From positions 520,546 to 584,545 of the forward strand of contig BCHS01000013.1 of NCBI GenBank assembly GCA_039545275.1: a stretch of DNA of 64,000 bases. The letters are read 5' to 3'. Below, in pieces: positions 21,101 to 30,361 of the stretch; positions within the stretch are counted from its first letter, which is position 1; each line of letters begins with the position of its first letter. This DNA is from Pseudomicrostroma phylloplanum. Taxonomy: Eukaryota > Basidiomycota > Exobasidiomycetes > Microstromatales. The notes under the pieces are model-generated. The model was not told the origin of the DNA, did not search any database, and worked only from the letters and a program-made list of their open reading frames with translations. A program made the position numbers and the translations under genes.

Positions 21101-22226
21101 AAGTGGTAAGCAGGCCTCAGAGCTGAGCAGTACAGCCGCTGCTGCCTCGTTTGCTCGAGCGCAGTCACGGCGAGAGGCTCGACTGGCCGCTTCCGCCTCT
21201 ATAAAGGGTAAAGCTGCAGGCGCGCCTTCTCGTCGTCGTTCCAAGTTCTTGCCTCGGCGCAAGGAGCCTTCGGAGGAGGATCACCTCACATCGGAGGAAG
21301 ACGAGAGCAACTTGGGCGGGACATGGGGCACCTCTACTCTGAGTACGCAGCACGGCCCCTGGAACGGTCTTGCCAAGATGCAGGCCGCGTTGAGCAACTG
21401 GAAGGAGAAGCTCGGCGGAGGCGGCGCTGATGATAGGCAGGACACAGAGGCAGGGAAGGGCGGCCTGGGTGGAATCTCAGAGGAAGACGCCATGATGTCT
21501 GCTGGTCCCTCGAGTGGCTTCCAAGTGATCAGGGCAAACCCCCGTGGTCGAGGCTCCCGTATGCAGCCCCAAGCGGCGAACAAGGCAGAGAGGGAGCTAC
21601 AGTACAGCAGCAACGACGACCTCCTCGATTCGACGGCCATGGCGGCCATGGCCTCTAGCTCGCGCCCGCCTTCCAGCCTAGGCAGGAGCGGTGCAGGACA
21701 GAACACACCGCCTTCTGCTGCTGGGGCTGCGCGCGGCGAAGGAGAGGGAGGGGACAGCCGGCGCTACTCAACAGGCAACGGCCTGACCATCACACAAGAT
21801 CAAGGCTACACCGGGTCTGGCTCTGGCTCTGGCTCTGCTCCAGGCTCAAACGTGTCTGCTGCTCCCCGACCCCTCTCGGCGACTGCAGCGTCCTACTACG
21901 ACCCCGCAGCGGCCTTCGGCATCCTTGGAGCGGACCTCGCACGCGCACTCACTACTTCTTCCTCCGAGGGACACGTCGAGGAGGAGCTTGGCGGGTCTGG
22001 CTCAGGAGGAGGTGCAGGAGGGAGGAAAAGGGCACGAGACGAAGAGAAGTTCTGGCTGCCGCCTACACGATTTGGAACTGGTGGGGAAGGAGTCTACAAC
22101 TCTCCTGGCGCTGCTAGTGCTGCCCCTGGTGGTGGTACTGCTGCTGGACCAAGGAGCGAGAATCGCCAGTCCCGCATCGAGCTGCTGGACCCCGAGGAGG
22201 ACTCGATCTGGCATGGTCTCCGCTGA
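18195..22226 (+). CDS. TRP-like ion channel / flavin-carrier-like membrane protein
   Basis: A single open frame of 1343 residues with no intron. Residues 1-34 are a signal peptide (LLALGVALLLSVSPNPVLG). A lumenal or extracellular ML-like domain of about 220 residues follows, with several Cys and N-glycosylation sites (NLTYLC, PLNATY). Eight or nine membrane segments run from about 255 (YWTLMFWLPIALFVGYFVSV) to about 735 (QGIFFSVLTLIFLV), with the motif MILSPALLRFATPGCWEILF that is typical of the fungal TRP-like/DUF907 family (Flc and Pkd2 relatives). The last 570 residues are disordered, rich in Ser, Gly and Arg. Family members sit in the plasma membrane or ER and are linked to calcium entry, membrane tension and cell-wall integrity. 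Transport activity for this protein is inferred only from the family. Confidence 0.82.
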   Translation: MARSHTRHVSYPCRLLALGVALLLSVSPNPVLGQSGVLNTLTKAASASATATSVAAASNPTIELSNTQVPFVLQRPAPVHVNHRGRPRVQNEFSQCSNLNGLEMTDAQNRLNLSAIYAQYDESPGSSVLGEAPHKAVLRILGVGEVADQSFGANASYFGAIQATTTFLNFDVFSNLTYLCDNVYPTAPDTTQEYVGHNSCTYGPGEVAFEVNVPLNATYQLGTLWTQILLIDYSQPARVIACVDVPVSPYMNEETWYWTLMFWLPIALFVGYFVSVSMARAITAATTRARAFKNRAREGSAPSFLRDHLNPVIISALSGQGMILSPALLRFATPGCWEILFHLQFVVMLAMLAVRWPNFSYPFFQQAAWASLLGNITLIPDESSYQFGPSFSNATLPVGDIGTQMSNPSSNLYMDASVPEALLSLGGNGAYTGISAFASMIGLDDSGLFSTCVAIWLIIVAIFVAVAIVGWFIDTIALAVTKIQRRRENRLDYQLADPGMAGMHSQKDGELFMDADGNVKDARNSYYGFLGSWPRGFNPSPHLHWAALHGNIVRAVVMFHLPITILSVNQFANASENNFSTKSVILASVAFAIISVILPVYLVWRIARSPARKLYDDIETLLALGPVYNTYSPGSQLFYAVTLTYSLIAGVVVGASQRSGSAQAIILLVLEVAMGLASMLWLPWGEGGMMGPICFFTTALRVGSVVLVVLLTPIVDLSTRASAWVTYVVLLLQGIFFSVLTLIFLVKMLEALIRMLWRVPYDEKLNARSGGIGGAIRMISRRKDKILQMSNPKRSRRGTSGGISIASMPEMPSMKRGDSLSGRSSLMLVGPEGYASTRGANIPLTRSRQASFASYLDFANAANANARLSPGGAAPLTIAGWPTSATSPGGDFFTSAGAYNQYLQYERNDDEKQMMGNMPPPARSPGEGMPTPIVGFERVSGRRIGETGAEYAAVGRGPGGQEHKEKRSASGKQASELSSTAAAASFARAQSRREARLAASASIKGKAAGAPSRRRSKFLPRRKEPSEEDHLTSEEDESNLGGTWGTSTLSTQHGPWNGLAKMQAALSNWKEKLGGGGADDRQDTEAGKGGLGGISEEDAMMSAGPSSGFQVIRANPRGRGSRMQPQAANKAERELQYSSNDDLLDSTAMAAMASSSRPPSSLGRSGAGQNTPPSAAGAARGEGEGGDSRRYSTGNGLTITQDQGYTGSGSGSGSAPGSNVSAAPRPLSATAASYYDPAAAFGILGADLARALTTSSSEGHVEEELGGSGSGGGAGGRKRARDEEKFWLPPTRFGTGGEGVYNSPGAASAAPGGGTAAGPRSENRQSRIELLDPEEDSIWHGLR

Positions 22227-22269
22227 GGACTGTAGTGGAGGTACAGTCACATTGGCTTCATGCGCGCCA

Positions 22270-22312
<43 letters not shown>

Positions 22313-22742
22313 GAACATTTCCTCCCTACACACGCGCTGCACTGCACTGCGCTACGTTGATTCGTGCGCGCAACACGCGCGATATACAAGAACATTCCCT
22401 TCCCTTTCCTTTCCTTCCTTTTCGCATCCTTGCCTTTTTCCCACTATTGCATCTTCTTCCTGTATGAAAAGTCTCACTCCTGTCCTGTCCTGTCCTGTCT
22501 TGTCCTTCTTTGGTATTTCCTCTCTGTCCGGGCGAAGGTCGAGGTCGAGCTATGTACAATATTGAAATCGAATTGAAGGGAAGTGAATATACAAGAAAGA
22601 CTGTATGTACAAGTGCACAAGGCAGAAGGCGAGAGGCGCAAGGTATCTCGTGATCTGGGCTGGTTTTCGTGCGTGCCGTCGTAACAGGTTTAGGGCCGTA
22701 CAAGATTACTCGACGATATGATCAGCAGCCTGTCCGCCCGCC
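22227..22742. other. Convergent intergenic region with CA and CCTGT repeats
   Basis: About 516 bases between the stops of the TRP-like and DUF1399 genes. It holds a CA repeat just after the TRP stop and four copies of CCTGT at 22479-22498. The AT-richer stretch at 22548-22610 suits transcript ends. No gene was seen. Confidence 0.6.
22273..22310. repeat. AC dinucleotide repeat
   Basis: Nineteen uninterrupted AC copies beginning 47 bases after the TRP-like stop codon, therefore probably within its 3' untranslated region. Confidence 0.93.
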
Positions 22743-25103
22743 TCAGCAACTAGCGGCCCCCATGTACATCGCCATTGGTGACCCAAGCCCAGCAGCCATC
22801 CCATAAATGTCCGTAGACCCATTACTACTGCGATCGGACCTCACCAGCCGCGTACCATCCTCATTCTTGCGCATTCTGTCGCCAGGAATCGTGAGGAGCC
22901 CGCCCGTCTGCGGCTTCCTACTGGGAAAGTCGTGCCCGGGGACACGCGGATTTGATAGGGTGGAGGTGAGGAAGGGGGAACTGAGCTCTGTGGCGTTGTA
23001 GCGACTGTGTGAAAGCGGAAGAAGGGGAAAGGATGTGTGAGGAGAATGTCAGCCTTCTGAGAATTGAGAAGATCGAAAGAGCATAACGGTCTAGCGTGTC
23101 GCGATCGCTACTCACCCAAATGCGCTCCGGTGTTTTCCGTCGTCGTCGCCAGATGCATCGGTGACCTCTTGCTTGGTGGCCGGGTTGATCACCGCAATGG
23201 CGTTATGGTCGCTAGGATGATCGGCGCGATCATTGCCCGTCTCTACCGGAGCGACGGCTACGCTCTTACCTTTGCCCTTGAGGCGCGCCTTGAGTCCTCC
23301 CATGAGCTCCTTGCGCTTGCCGGAAATACCCGCGCCTTTAGTGCTGCAGCCACACTGCGAGTAAGGTCGGCTGTACCTCTTCTTCCACTCTTCGGCAGTC
23401 CGCTCGAAGGCCCTCCCCACTTCGGACTTCTCCACCTTGTCTGCATGGTCGATGAACCGTCCGAGATACTGGTAGCAGTCTTCGTAGTAGCGTGGCATCA
23501 GCATATGGGTATGCCAGCCAAAGTCGATGTCCAGCGTGGGCGCAAAGACCAGTCGAGGAATTGCAAAGTGCAGGTGCATGTACATGTGATAGCGCCTCGC
23601 TGCAGTGGACAGGAGCGTGGTATCCAGGGTCGTTGCGAGAGTTGAAGGGGGCAGCCATGAGAGGTTGTCCAGAGATGAGACGAATCGCTCTTGCCTGTGG
23701 GTGGCCGCCACTAGATCAAGAGATGCGGGACTGATAGGATGAGATCCAGAAGGTAGGTAGTATGAGAAAAGCAGAGCTGTGCGAGTAGCAAGATCTTCTT
23801 TGTTACCCTCCTTGATCATGATGTCTTCCTTCTCCTTCTCGTACTGATGCGCAGAGGCAATGACCTTGTTCTCGAAGGTCATCGCCATGACGTTGACATC
23901 ACAGCCTGCATCAGCAAAGGCTTCGTCTGCGGTTTGCGTGCCGAGTGTAATCTTTCCATAACGATCCTCTCCTTCATAAACGCACGGGGCCCCGAAGCGA
24001 TTGATCTCACTGCCGGTGAGGATGCGTTGGTGTGCAATGAGTCGATGCAAAGGGGGCCCATATGGGTCCTTGAAGTAGAAGGAGCCATTGTGTTGCGCGG
24101 ATAGGATGCCACCGCGGAGACGCCAGCCTATTCTATCATTCTCACCCCTCGCCCAGGTATCGAGATCTCCCAAGAATCTTCGGCCACACAAGGTCGCGGG
24201 CGTGATAATTTGACCACAACTCTCACACTTTGCAGACCAAGCGGGTGCCCCTTCCACAGCGGGCTGGCTGAGTGTTGCGTAGGAGACGTAGGTCGCCCTG
24301 GCACAGCCAGCCCGGGGACACGGTACGTGTGTGCCTTCGTTCGAGTAGCCAAGCAAGTCACCGCTCGCACTCAGGTCCGGGAGCGCGTCAAAGACGGAGC
24401 CAGTCTTCTCATTCCAGGTCTGAGCGGCTGACAAGCTGTCCAACCTGCCTGCCTGGCCGTCTCCCTTCTCCCTGTACGTCGGTCTTAGACAAGCGGCTAG
24501 CTGAGCAAGAGGGAAGGCCCAACAAGCGAGGGCTTGCCTCGAAGTGAGACGTACAACGTCTTCCCTGTATCGCGCCGGATTCAGCAGATAGGTATGCCAG
24601 ATCATTGCTACGTCGAGGGGAGGAAGGAGGTGCGCCGGCAGAGGCTCCGCTCGAGCCATTGGGCAGGTGTCGTCCAGTTGATACGGTGCTCGAGCAAGGC
24701 CGAGCACGCCTATGGTCATGGAAGAAGGTGGAAGGACAGCGGAGATGTATAGCTCAAACCGCACCAGGGCTCTCGTGAGGAAGGCTGTCCAGGCAGTGTC
24801 TTCATCGGCAGTGCCGCTCTGGGCCGCTTCCTCGTAGCCAGGGACTGCTGCGCTGGGGTCCGCAGGCCTGCTAGAGCCATTGACGTACGGTGGCGGAGCT
24901 GCTGCCGAGCCTCCACCCCCGTGATGGTGAGTGCTCTTCCATCGTCGCTTGAGATCGCGGAAGGCTGCAAGGAGTACGAGGTGATCACCCAAGGCTTCAG
25001 GCGCGAAGAAGGGCTCGACCTTGCCGAACCCAACCAAATAGGCCTGGTCATTATCAATGGAGGTGTATTCCCTGACTGGTGAGCCTCCTGTATACGTGGT
25101 CAT
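22743..25103 (-). CDS. DUF1399 (glycine-rich domain-containing, GRDP-like) protein
   Basis: Two exons (25103-23116 and 23004-22743) give 749 residues. The family's paired Trp-His motifs are clear: PPLDVAMIWHTYLLNPARYR near 170 and LDIDFGWHTHMLMPRYYEDC near 585. Between them is a possible zinc site with two Cys pairs (PCPRAGCA and KCESCG). The C-terminal exon carries the peptide GHDFPSRKPQTGGLLTIPGD, read here after splicing; it contributes 86 residues that would be lost without the splice. The frame runs on to 25274, but the ATG at 25103 is chosen because a TATA box lies 72-78 bases upstream of it. The fungal relatives are poorly studied; plant GRDPs act in stress and development. No enzyme activity is claimed. 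Confidence 0.82.
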
Positions 25104-25174
25104 GCTTTGCTTTGCTGTGATAGGAGGAGATGAGATAAGGAAAAGGAAGCGGGAATGCCGAGTGTGGGGAAGCA

Positions 25175-25181
25175 CTATATA
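25175..25181 (-). promoter_or_regulatory. TATA box of the DUF1399 gene
   Basis: The minus strand reads TATATAG, 72-78 bases before the chosen ATG. This position also argues against starts further upstream. Confidence 0.55.
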
Positions 25182-25632
25182 CCCGCTTAGTCTACCCCGC
25201 ATCACCGGCGGTTCATTCCGCACGTCGCCGTTCCCGGGTGTTCCCACCGCGCAATGCACCTGACTGATTGCCAAGGCTGCACCCAGACCACGCGGGCAGG
25301 CAGGAGAGCAGTGCTGCAGGGACTGATTCGGTTAAATCGCCGCGCGTCATCCACGCCATCATACAGACGATGCCACTGGGGTCCGCTGGAAGCGAGTCAG
25401 ACCTCGTACACGTGCATCGAGGGGTCAGGTGAGCATACACGGGGGCAAGTGACATGACAATGTGGCAGTGCAGATGACATCGGACAGCGCAGTGGCAAGC
25501 TGGGATACTGCGCGCGACTCGTGCACCATTACTTGTGATAAGGATTCTATTGCGATGGCCGGAGTCTGGCTGAGATCTAAAGTGAGACAGCGGCACGTGA
25601 TGATATGCATCGGTGTTTTCCCCCAAAAGGCC
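25182..25632. other. Intergenic region upstream of the DUF1399 gene
   Basis: About 450 bases between the DUF1399 TATA box and the stop of the next minus-strand gene. Nothing recognisable was found beyond the expected promoter and 3' end. Confidence 0.4.
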
Positions 25633-27219
25633 TTATGGCAAAGGAGTTTCATTCTTTGTGGCTGCGCCGTCAGACGGCAGCTCTGACGTTCCGTCTGGCA
25701 GGGAAGCTACCTCCGAAGCTTCGGTGGATGACGTCTGCCCCGAGTCTGCCGAACTCACAGCACTGGGTGCGACGGACTCGGTAGAAGGTGTCGAAGCAGT
25801 ACGCTCACTGAGCGCAGGGGTTACATCTGCTTGCGGATACAGAGTAGGGTGGCCGCGGACATTGCGTAGTCCTTCGTCCGAGCCAGTCAGGAATAGACCT
25901 TGGCCCACAGGGTGCAGCTCGATCCCAGCATCCCCGTCCTCTTCGGCGTACGGATGCCGTTGTTGACTTCTGCTTCGCCGGACAAAGAAGGCGGCCATCA
26001 GTGCGATGAAAAGGCCGCCCAAGAGACCTCCCACGACGCCGCCCGCAATGATTCCTGCGTCCTTCTTCTCCTCTGCCAGACCACAGGGGTTGCGACTCGT
26101 GAGCGACGTGCCAAACGGCGCTTCCGGTAGACTGCCCTCGCAGTTGCAGACGTATGTGGTAGGCGACGCTTCATGAGGTTTGTTGTCGCAAGGAAACGCA
26201 ATTCCAAAGCCGTCAACGACGGTGAAAGCAGAGCTCGGGATGGCTAACGGGTCCCCGGCCACAGGGGTGCCCCAAATCTTTTCGGGATTGGCGTGCGAGC
26301 CAGCAACGGTCAAACAAGAGCCAGCCATCATTGATCCCGAGCTGTTCCCTTTGAATTGTGACATACGTGCGAGGTTGCATTGCTTGCCGAACGAGGCCTT
26401 CCAAGGAATTGTGAAGCGGGCCCTGTTGTCTTCAGTCACAACGCCCGGGCTTTGCCCGCATCCGCAGACGTAGCTGCCGAGCGAAGCGTCGTTGAGATCA
26501 GGAGCCAACGCATGACGAACATTGTCGCACTGGTAGGTGCCTGGATTGTGCGGAGGGAAAGCGTCGGGCTTCCACGGGTATAGAGTGTTCACCGTCGTGA
26601 CGTCCCATGTACAGCTCTGGTTCGAAGCGGAAAGCGTAGTACAGCCGCTAGCTGGGAGCATATAGTCGTACTCCTGTTCCAGGAAGCCCAAGTAGCACAG
26701 CCCTGGGTCGAAAGTGGACTGTACGCCGCCTTTGGTCCAAGAAGTGTCCATGATGTACCTGATAGACTGGGGGCGATTGTGCGGATTTGCTAAGGCCTGG
26801 GCGCAGCAGAGATCTACGGCGCTAAAAGTGCCGGAGGTGGGAGAGCAAAAAGCTGCGTCGATGCGGGAGAAGGCGAAGCTTTGTAGGTGCAACCAAAGGG
26901 GGGGGGTGCGACTGCCACTATCGAGGATGCTCAGAGGACCACAGCGTCCCTCCTTCCCACCGCGGTTGCATTCAAGGTCCGAGTGGGAGGTATCCTTGCG
27001 AAGGAGCGCCACGGGGCTAAAAGGGTACCAGAGGCAGTGCGGGGTTGTGTGCATGCGAGGTGATCTTGCATGAGCCCAAGTGGTTTCCTCAGCCAAGCCG
27101 CCGGTCCCCTGCGCGACGCCGCCTCTCGTTGACGCGACCCTTTCACGACGGCTGTCGGTCTCCGCACAGGATTCGCGGGACAAGGCAAAGGAACCTCGGC
27201 TGTTGGAGACAAGCGTCAT
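25633..27219 (-). CDS. Single-pass membrane protein with a Cys-rich ectodomain, N-terminus uncertain
   Basis: An open frame whose first ATG is at 27219 (528 residues); another ATG is at 27054 (473 residues). The frame itself extends to a GTG at 27270. The ectodomain has evenly spaced Cys residues (DLCCAQALAN, PGLCYLGFLE, SGCTTL, SCTWDV, YQCDNV, YVCGCGQ, FPCDNKP, YVCNCEG), which suggests several disulphides and an extracellular location. One membrane segment, AGIIAGGVVGGLLGGLFIAL, is followed by FFVRRSRSQQRH and a 120-residue Ser/Thr/Glu-rich tail. No clean signal peptide is seen at either ATG, so a first exon carrying one may have been missed, or an intron may lie near 26900-27200. The family was not recognised; a surface sensor or adhesin-like role is only a guess from layout. 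Confidence 0.62.
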   Translation of the reverse strand: MTLVSNSRGSFALSRESCAETDSRRERVASTRGGVAQGTGGLAEETTWAHARSPRMHTTPHCLWYPFSPVALLRKDTSHSDLECNRGGKEGRCGPLSILDSGSRTPPLWLHLQSFAFSRIDAAFCSPTSGTFSAVDLCCAQALANPHNRPQSIRYIMDTSWTKGGVQSTFDPGLCYLGFLEQEYDYMLPASGCTTLSASNQSCTWDVTTVNTLYPWKPDAFPPHNPGTYQCDNVRHALAPDLNDASLGSYVCGCGQSPGVVTEDNRARFTIPWKASFGKQCNLARMSQFKGNSSGSMMAGSCLTVAGSHANPEKIWGTPVAGDPLAIPSSAFTVVDGFGIAFPCDNKPHEASPTTYVCNCEGSLPEAPFGTSLTSRNPCGLAEEKKDAGIIAGGVVGGLLGGLFIALMAAFFVRRSRSQQRHPYAEEDGDAGIELHPVGQGLFLTGSDEGLRNVRGHPTLYPQADVTPALSERTASTPSTESVAPSAVSSADSGQTSSTEASEVASLPDGTSELPSDGAATKNETPLP

Positions 27220-27615
27220 TTGCGAATTCGAACAGTCGTCGAGGGCGGAGTGTCTCGTAGCCAGGGTCACCTGCGAAACAGAATTTTAGGCGGAGCTCAG
27301 AAAGGCCATGCGGGACTCGGGCGAGATACGGTGGAGTGCACGGGAGCGGAAAGTCCTCCGTGATCGTGGAGCGAGGTCGCTGTCGCTCGCTTCAGGAAAG
27401 ACAACAAGCCTTTACGGTCGGAGACGTCCAACAATTGCTACAAGAATATCGTCCCGCTTGCGGCCCCTTGTCCTTGCTTGCTTGCCTACAACTCACAGCT
27501 TATCTCCTCGTCGTTGCTCGTCGTTGCTCTTATGGAGCTCGCTGCTCACTGCGATAAGGTGAGGTGTACCGTCTTTGAACTTGTCTGAGCACCAGGGTAC
27601 CGGCCCGTACGGACC
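27220..27615. promoter_or_regulatory. Divergent promoter region between the membrane protein and the six-exon gene
   Basis: About 400 bases between divergent starts. No TATA box or known operator was identified. If the membrane protein has an undetected first exon, it would lie here. Confidence 0.4.
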
Positions 27616-30195
27616 ATGTATCATGACTCGTCTAGTTCAGCGAGACATCCTGCCGTCTCTGTCTTTGCCGCCTCTCCAGCATCATCTTCTTCATCATCTG
27701 GTCCCGCTTCACAGCGACCGTTCAAGAGACAACACCTGGATATATCTACCGACTCTCTTCCCCATTCCGCCGACACCCACGGATCGCCAGCATCCTCAGT
27801 ATCTGCATCTTGGCTGCAGGACACTCTCCAGTATCATCTCGACGATCTTGGCCTGCTAAGGGACAGGGTGAGCGGATGCACTGTTCTGCGCAACTGGCTC
27901 CTCAGTCGCACGGTTGAGAGTGACAATGATCAAAAGTTCCAGCTTGGTAGCCTAGCGGATGTCTCGTATTTTGGCGGTGAGTGGGCGAACCCGACTGGAT
28001 GGGCCAAGTATGGCACCTGCAGACTAAACATCGCCGAGTCTGACTCTCTGCTCTGTCCGACAGAATATTTCGACTTTGAACAGCTTTACACACCGCTATG
28101 GGCCTCATCGCCATCAGCATCCAGCTCTGCACTTCCGGCTGGATTAGGCGATCCGGGCCAGGGATGCTTCAGAGGTTTCCAAATGCTCGTTGTCAAGCCA
28201 GAGCGCTCAGAAGACAAGCGAGTGCCTCCATCCGAAGGGGTGCATCACTATGCTGTACAATCGCTGCAGGCTAGCTTCCATCTCGCCTTGTTGTCCCTCC
28301 CGAGGATGTGGCACAAGATACAACGTGAGTGTCTTCCTGATACAGCCGCCATGATCGAGGTGCTGACATCTGTCTCTGTGCCCTTCTATGCTGTATAGTC
28401 GAAGGAGGCTTCGCGACCGTCTCGCTCTTAGCTTTTGACGAGGTCAGCGGCCACTACGAGTATCTCGGCCCTCTGTACTCCTCTCCTGCGCCAGCGAACC
28501 CCGAGGACGACGACACGACGGCTCTTCTGACCCTTGCCCTCTCGCACAACTCGCCGGGCAGAAACAGCATGCTTTGGACCAAAAAGGAGGGCAAAGACGC
28601 ACAGCAGAATAAGAGATATCCGGTACCTCTAGTGCTCAAAAGAAAGACGGGGAAAGAGAGTGTGGAGAGGACTTTGTGAGTCAGTACGTGGCACGATGCT
28701 TCTATTCCCGACGTACTCACGTTCCGTTCTTCTTACCGCATCAACCTCCCAGTCGCCTTCTCGTTGCGCTTCATGCGCCTCACGATGGCTCTGTTCTACT
28801 GGATGCTCATGCACACCATTGTATCACTCTCACCAATTCCTTTCGCTGGTCCGGCTGGAGTCGCCGGAAGGGACAAGAGGAGGGCAAAAGCGGAGAGGAG
28901 CTCTCCAAATCTGCTGAGAACAACAGCCAAAGCCTCGTCTCAAAGACAGAGGCCACTCAGGTTCAAGTTCAAAAAAGTGACAAGACTGAGAACAGTAGAA
29001 AGAGTGGCTCTGCACAAGCATGGAACATGGACGAGCTGGCAGACATTCTATCGGCGGTGAGTAGGTCGGGAGAGAGGGTGGCAAAGTAGAGGCCGTTCGG
29101 AGCGTGCTGCTCAGACTCGCTTCTGCGTCGATACAACAGATGAAAGAAGAGGATCTTCAACGCCTGGTAGAACGGCGAAGAGTTGACAGCGAAAAGTAAG
29201 TCCGGGGCAACGCAGTTCACCGTGTCCGGTGGATCTCAATCCGACTTGAATCTCTGCGACTGACTTCCCGTATACGCTTTCTGACTACAGTCGCTACCTG
29301 CTCTACGCTGTCCGCTCACCATTGCGGCCGGCTGAGATACCCAACGCAGTCCCGCTGTCTTTCTTCCGCCCGGGTCCCGAAGCGCCACAGGCAGTACACG
29401 AGCACTGGCACGACCGTATTAGAGCCGTGGCGCGTTACATCGGTCGTCTCCACGCCAATCCCCTCGTCTGGCTCGACGAGGCATCCTCACGCCTCCTGAT
29501 CGGCAACTTCGCTGGGGCCTTTGGCAGATTCAACGACATCATCGGTCTGGACTACGACCACACGCGGAGGTGGCTGGACGACCTCATTAGTCGAGGACAG
29601 ATCCCTCCCGGTCCGGGCATCCAGCCGAGCAGGGTTCGTGTAGAGGAAGCGAGAGCGGTCATGGGACATACGGAGTTTAGGTCCAGGAGGGTCTTCACTC
29701 TGCGTGATATCTATCCCGATAGCATCGTCGTCGACAAGGACGATGTGGATGGCATACACGTGAGTTCAGCTTCGTCAACCAGAGCCGGAGCTTCAAGAGC
29801 TTTACCACTGACAATCCCGTCTTACGCCTATCGGCTTCCCCTCGCAGTTCTTGTCGTCGGAACCGCTGGAAGAGTGCATCCACAAGGAGGACCGCATGGT
29901 GCTTCTCGCTAGGCTGGCACACACCGCACGCATACCGCCAGACCTCGTGCACAATCTCCTCCTACAGCCCTACCGGGCCGCCTTCGACCCAGCGAACCCC
30001 GAGGTGCCAGAGGAAGAGGTGCGCAGGTTCGACTGGATCCTCCATACCATGTTCCTCGACTTCCACTACTTCTTCATCTTCTACCGAAACGCAGACGCGG
30101 TCAAGAGGTTCAGAGAGGCATTGCTTCAGCAGGACGCGATGCTGCAGGCAAAGTACCCAGAGTACTGGAGCAGAGGCATCGTCAGTCAGTGGTGA
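27616..30195 (+). CDS. Hypothetical protein, six exons, no recognised domain
   Basis: Exons 27616-28324, 28399-28675, 28753-29056, 29140-29195, 29291-29759 and 29848-30195 join with matching phases to give 720 residues. All five introns are 71-95 bases with GTGAGT or GTAAGT donors and AG acceptors. The N-terminal 60 residues are Ser-rich. The middle contains aromatic-rich segments (LADVSYFGGEWANPTGWAKY, CRLNIAESDSLLCPTEYFDF). A polar, charged linker (about 370-430) separates this from a C-terminal globular part beginning RYLLYAVRSPLRPAEIPNAV and ending FDWILHTMFLDFHYFFIFYR and YWSRGIVSQW. No signal peptide, membrane segment or catalytic motif was found. Clean splicing across six exons shows it is a real gene. 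Function unknown. Confidence 0.78.
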
Positions 30196-30361
30196 AGCTT
30201 CAGGTGTCAACAACAGACGAATGATGGTATCTAGATTGAGTTGTGTGAAAGTATGGCCAGCAGAGATCGGGGAGCGGACTTGGCTCGACCCGGTATATGT
30301 ACAATGACAATCAGCATTGCTTCCTCCTTCATGCGGAATGTGGCCTCGCGTGTTCTTCAGT

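Noticed and set aside
22002..22310. Frame beginning with repeated Cys-Val
   Set aside because: It is a translation of the AC repeat plus the complement of TRP coding sequence.
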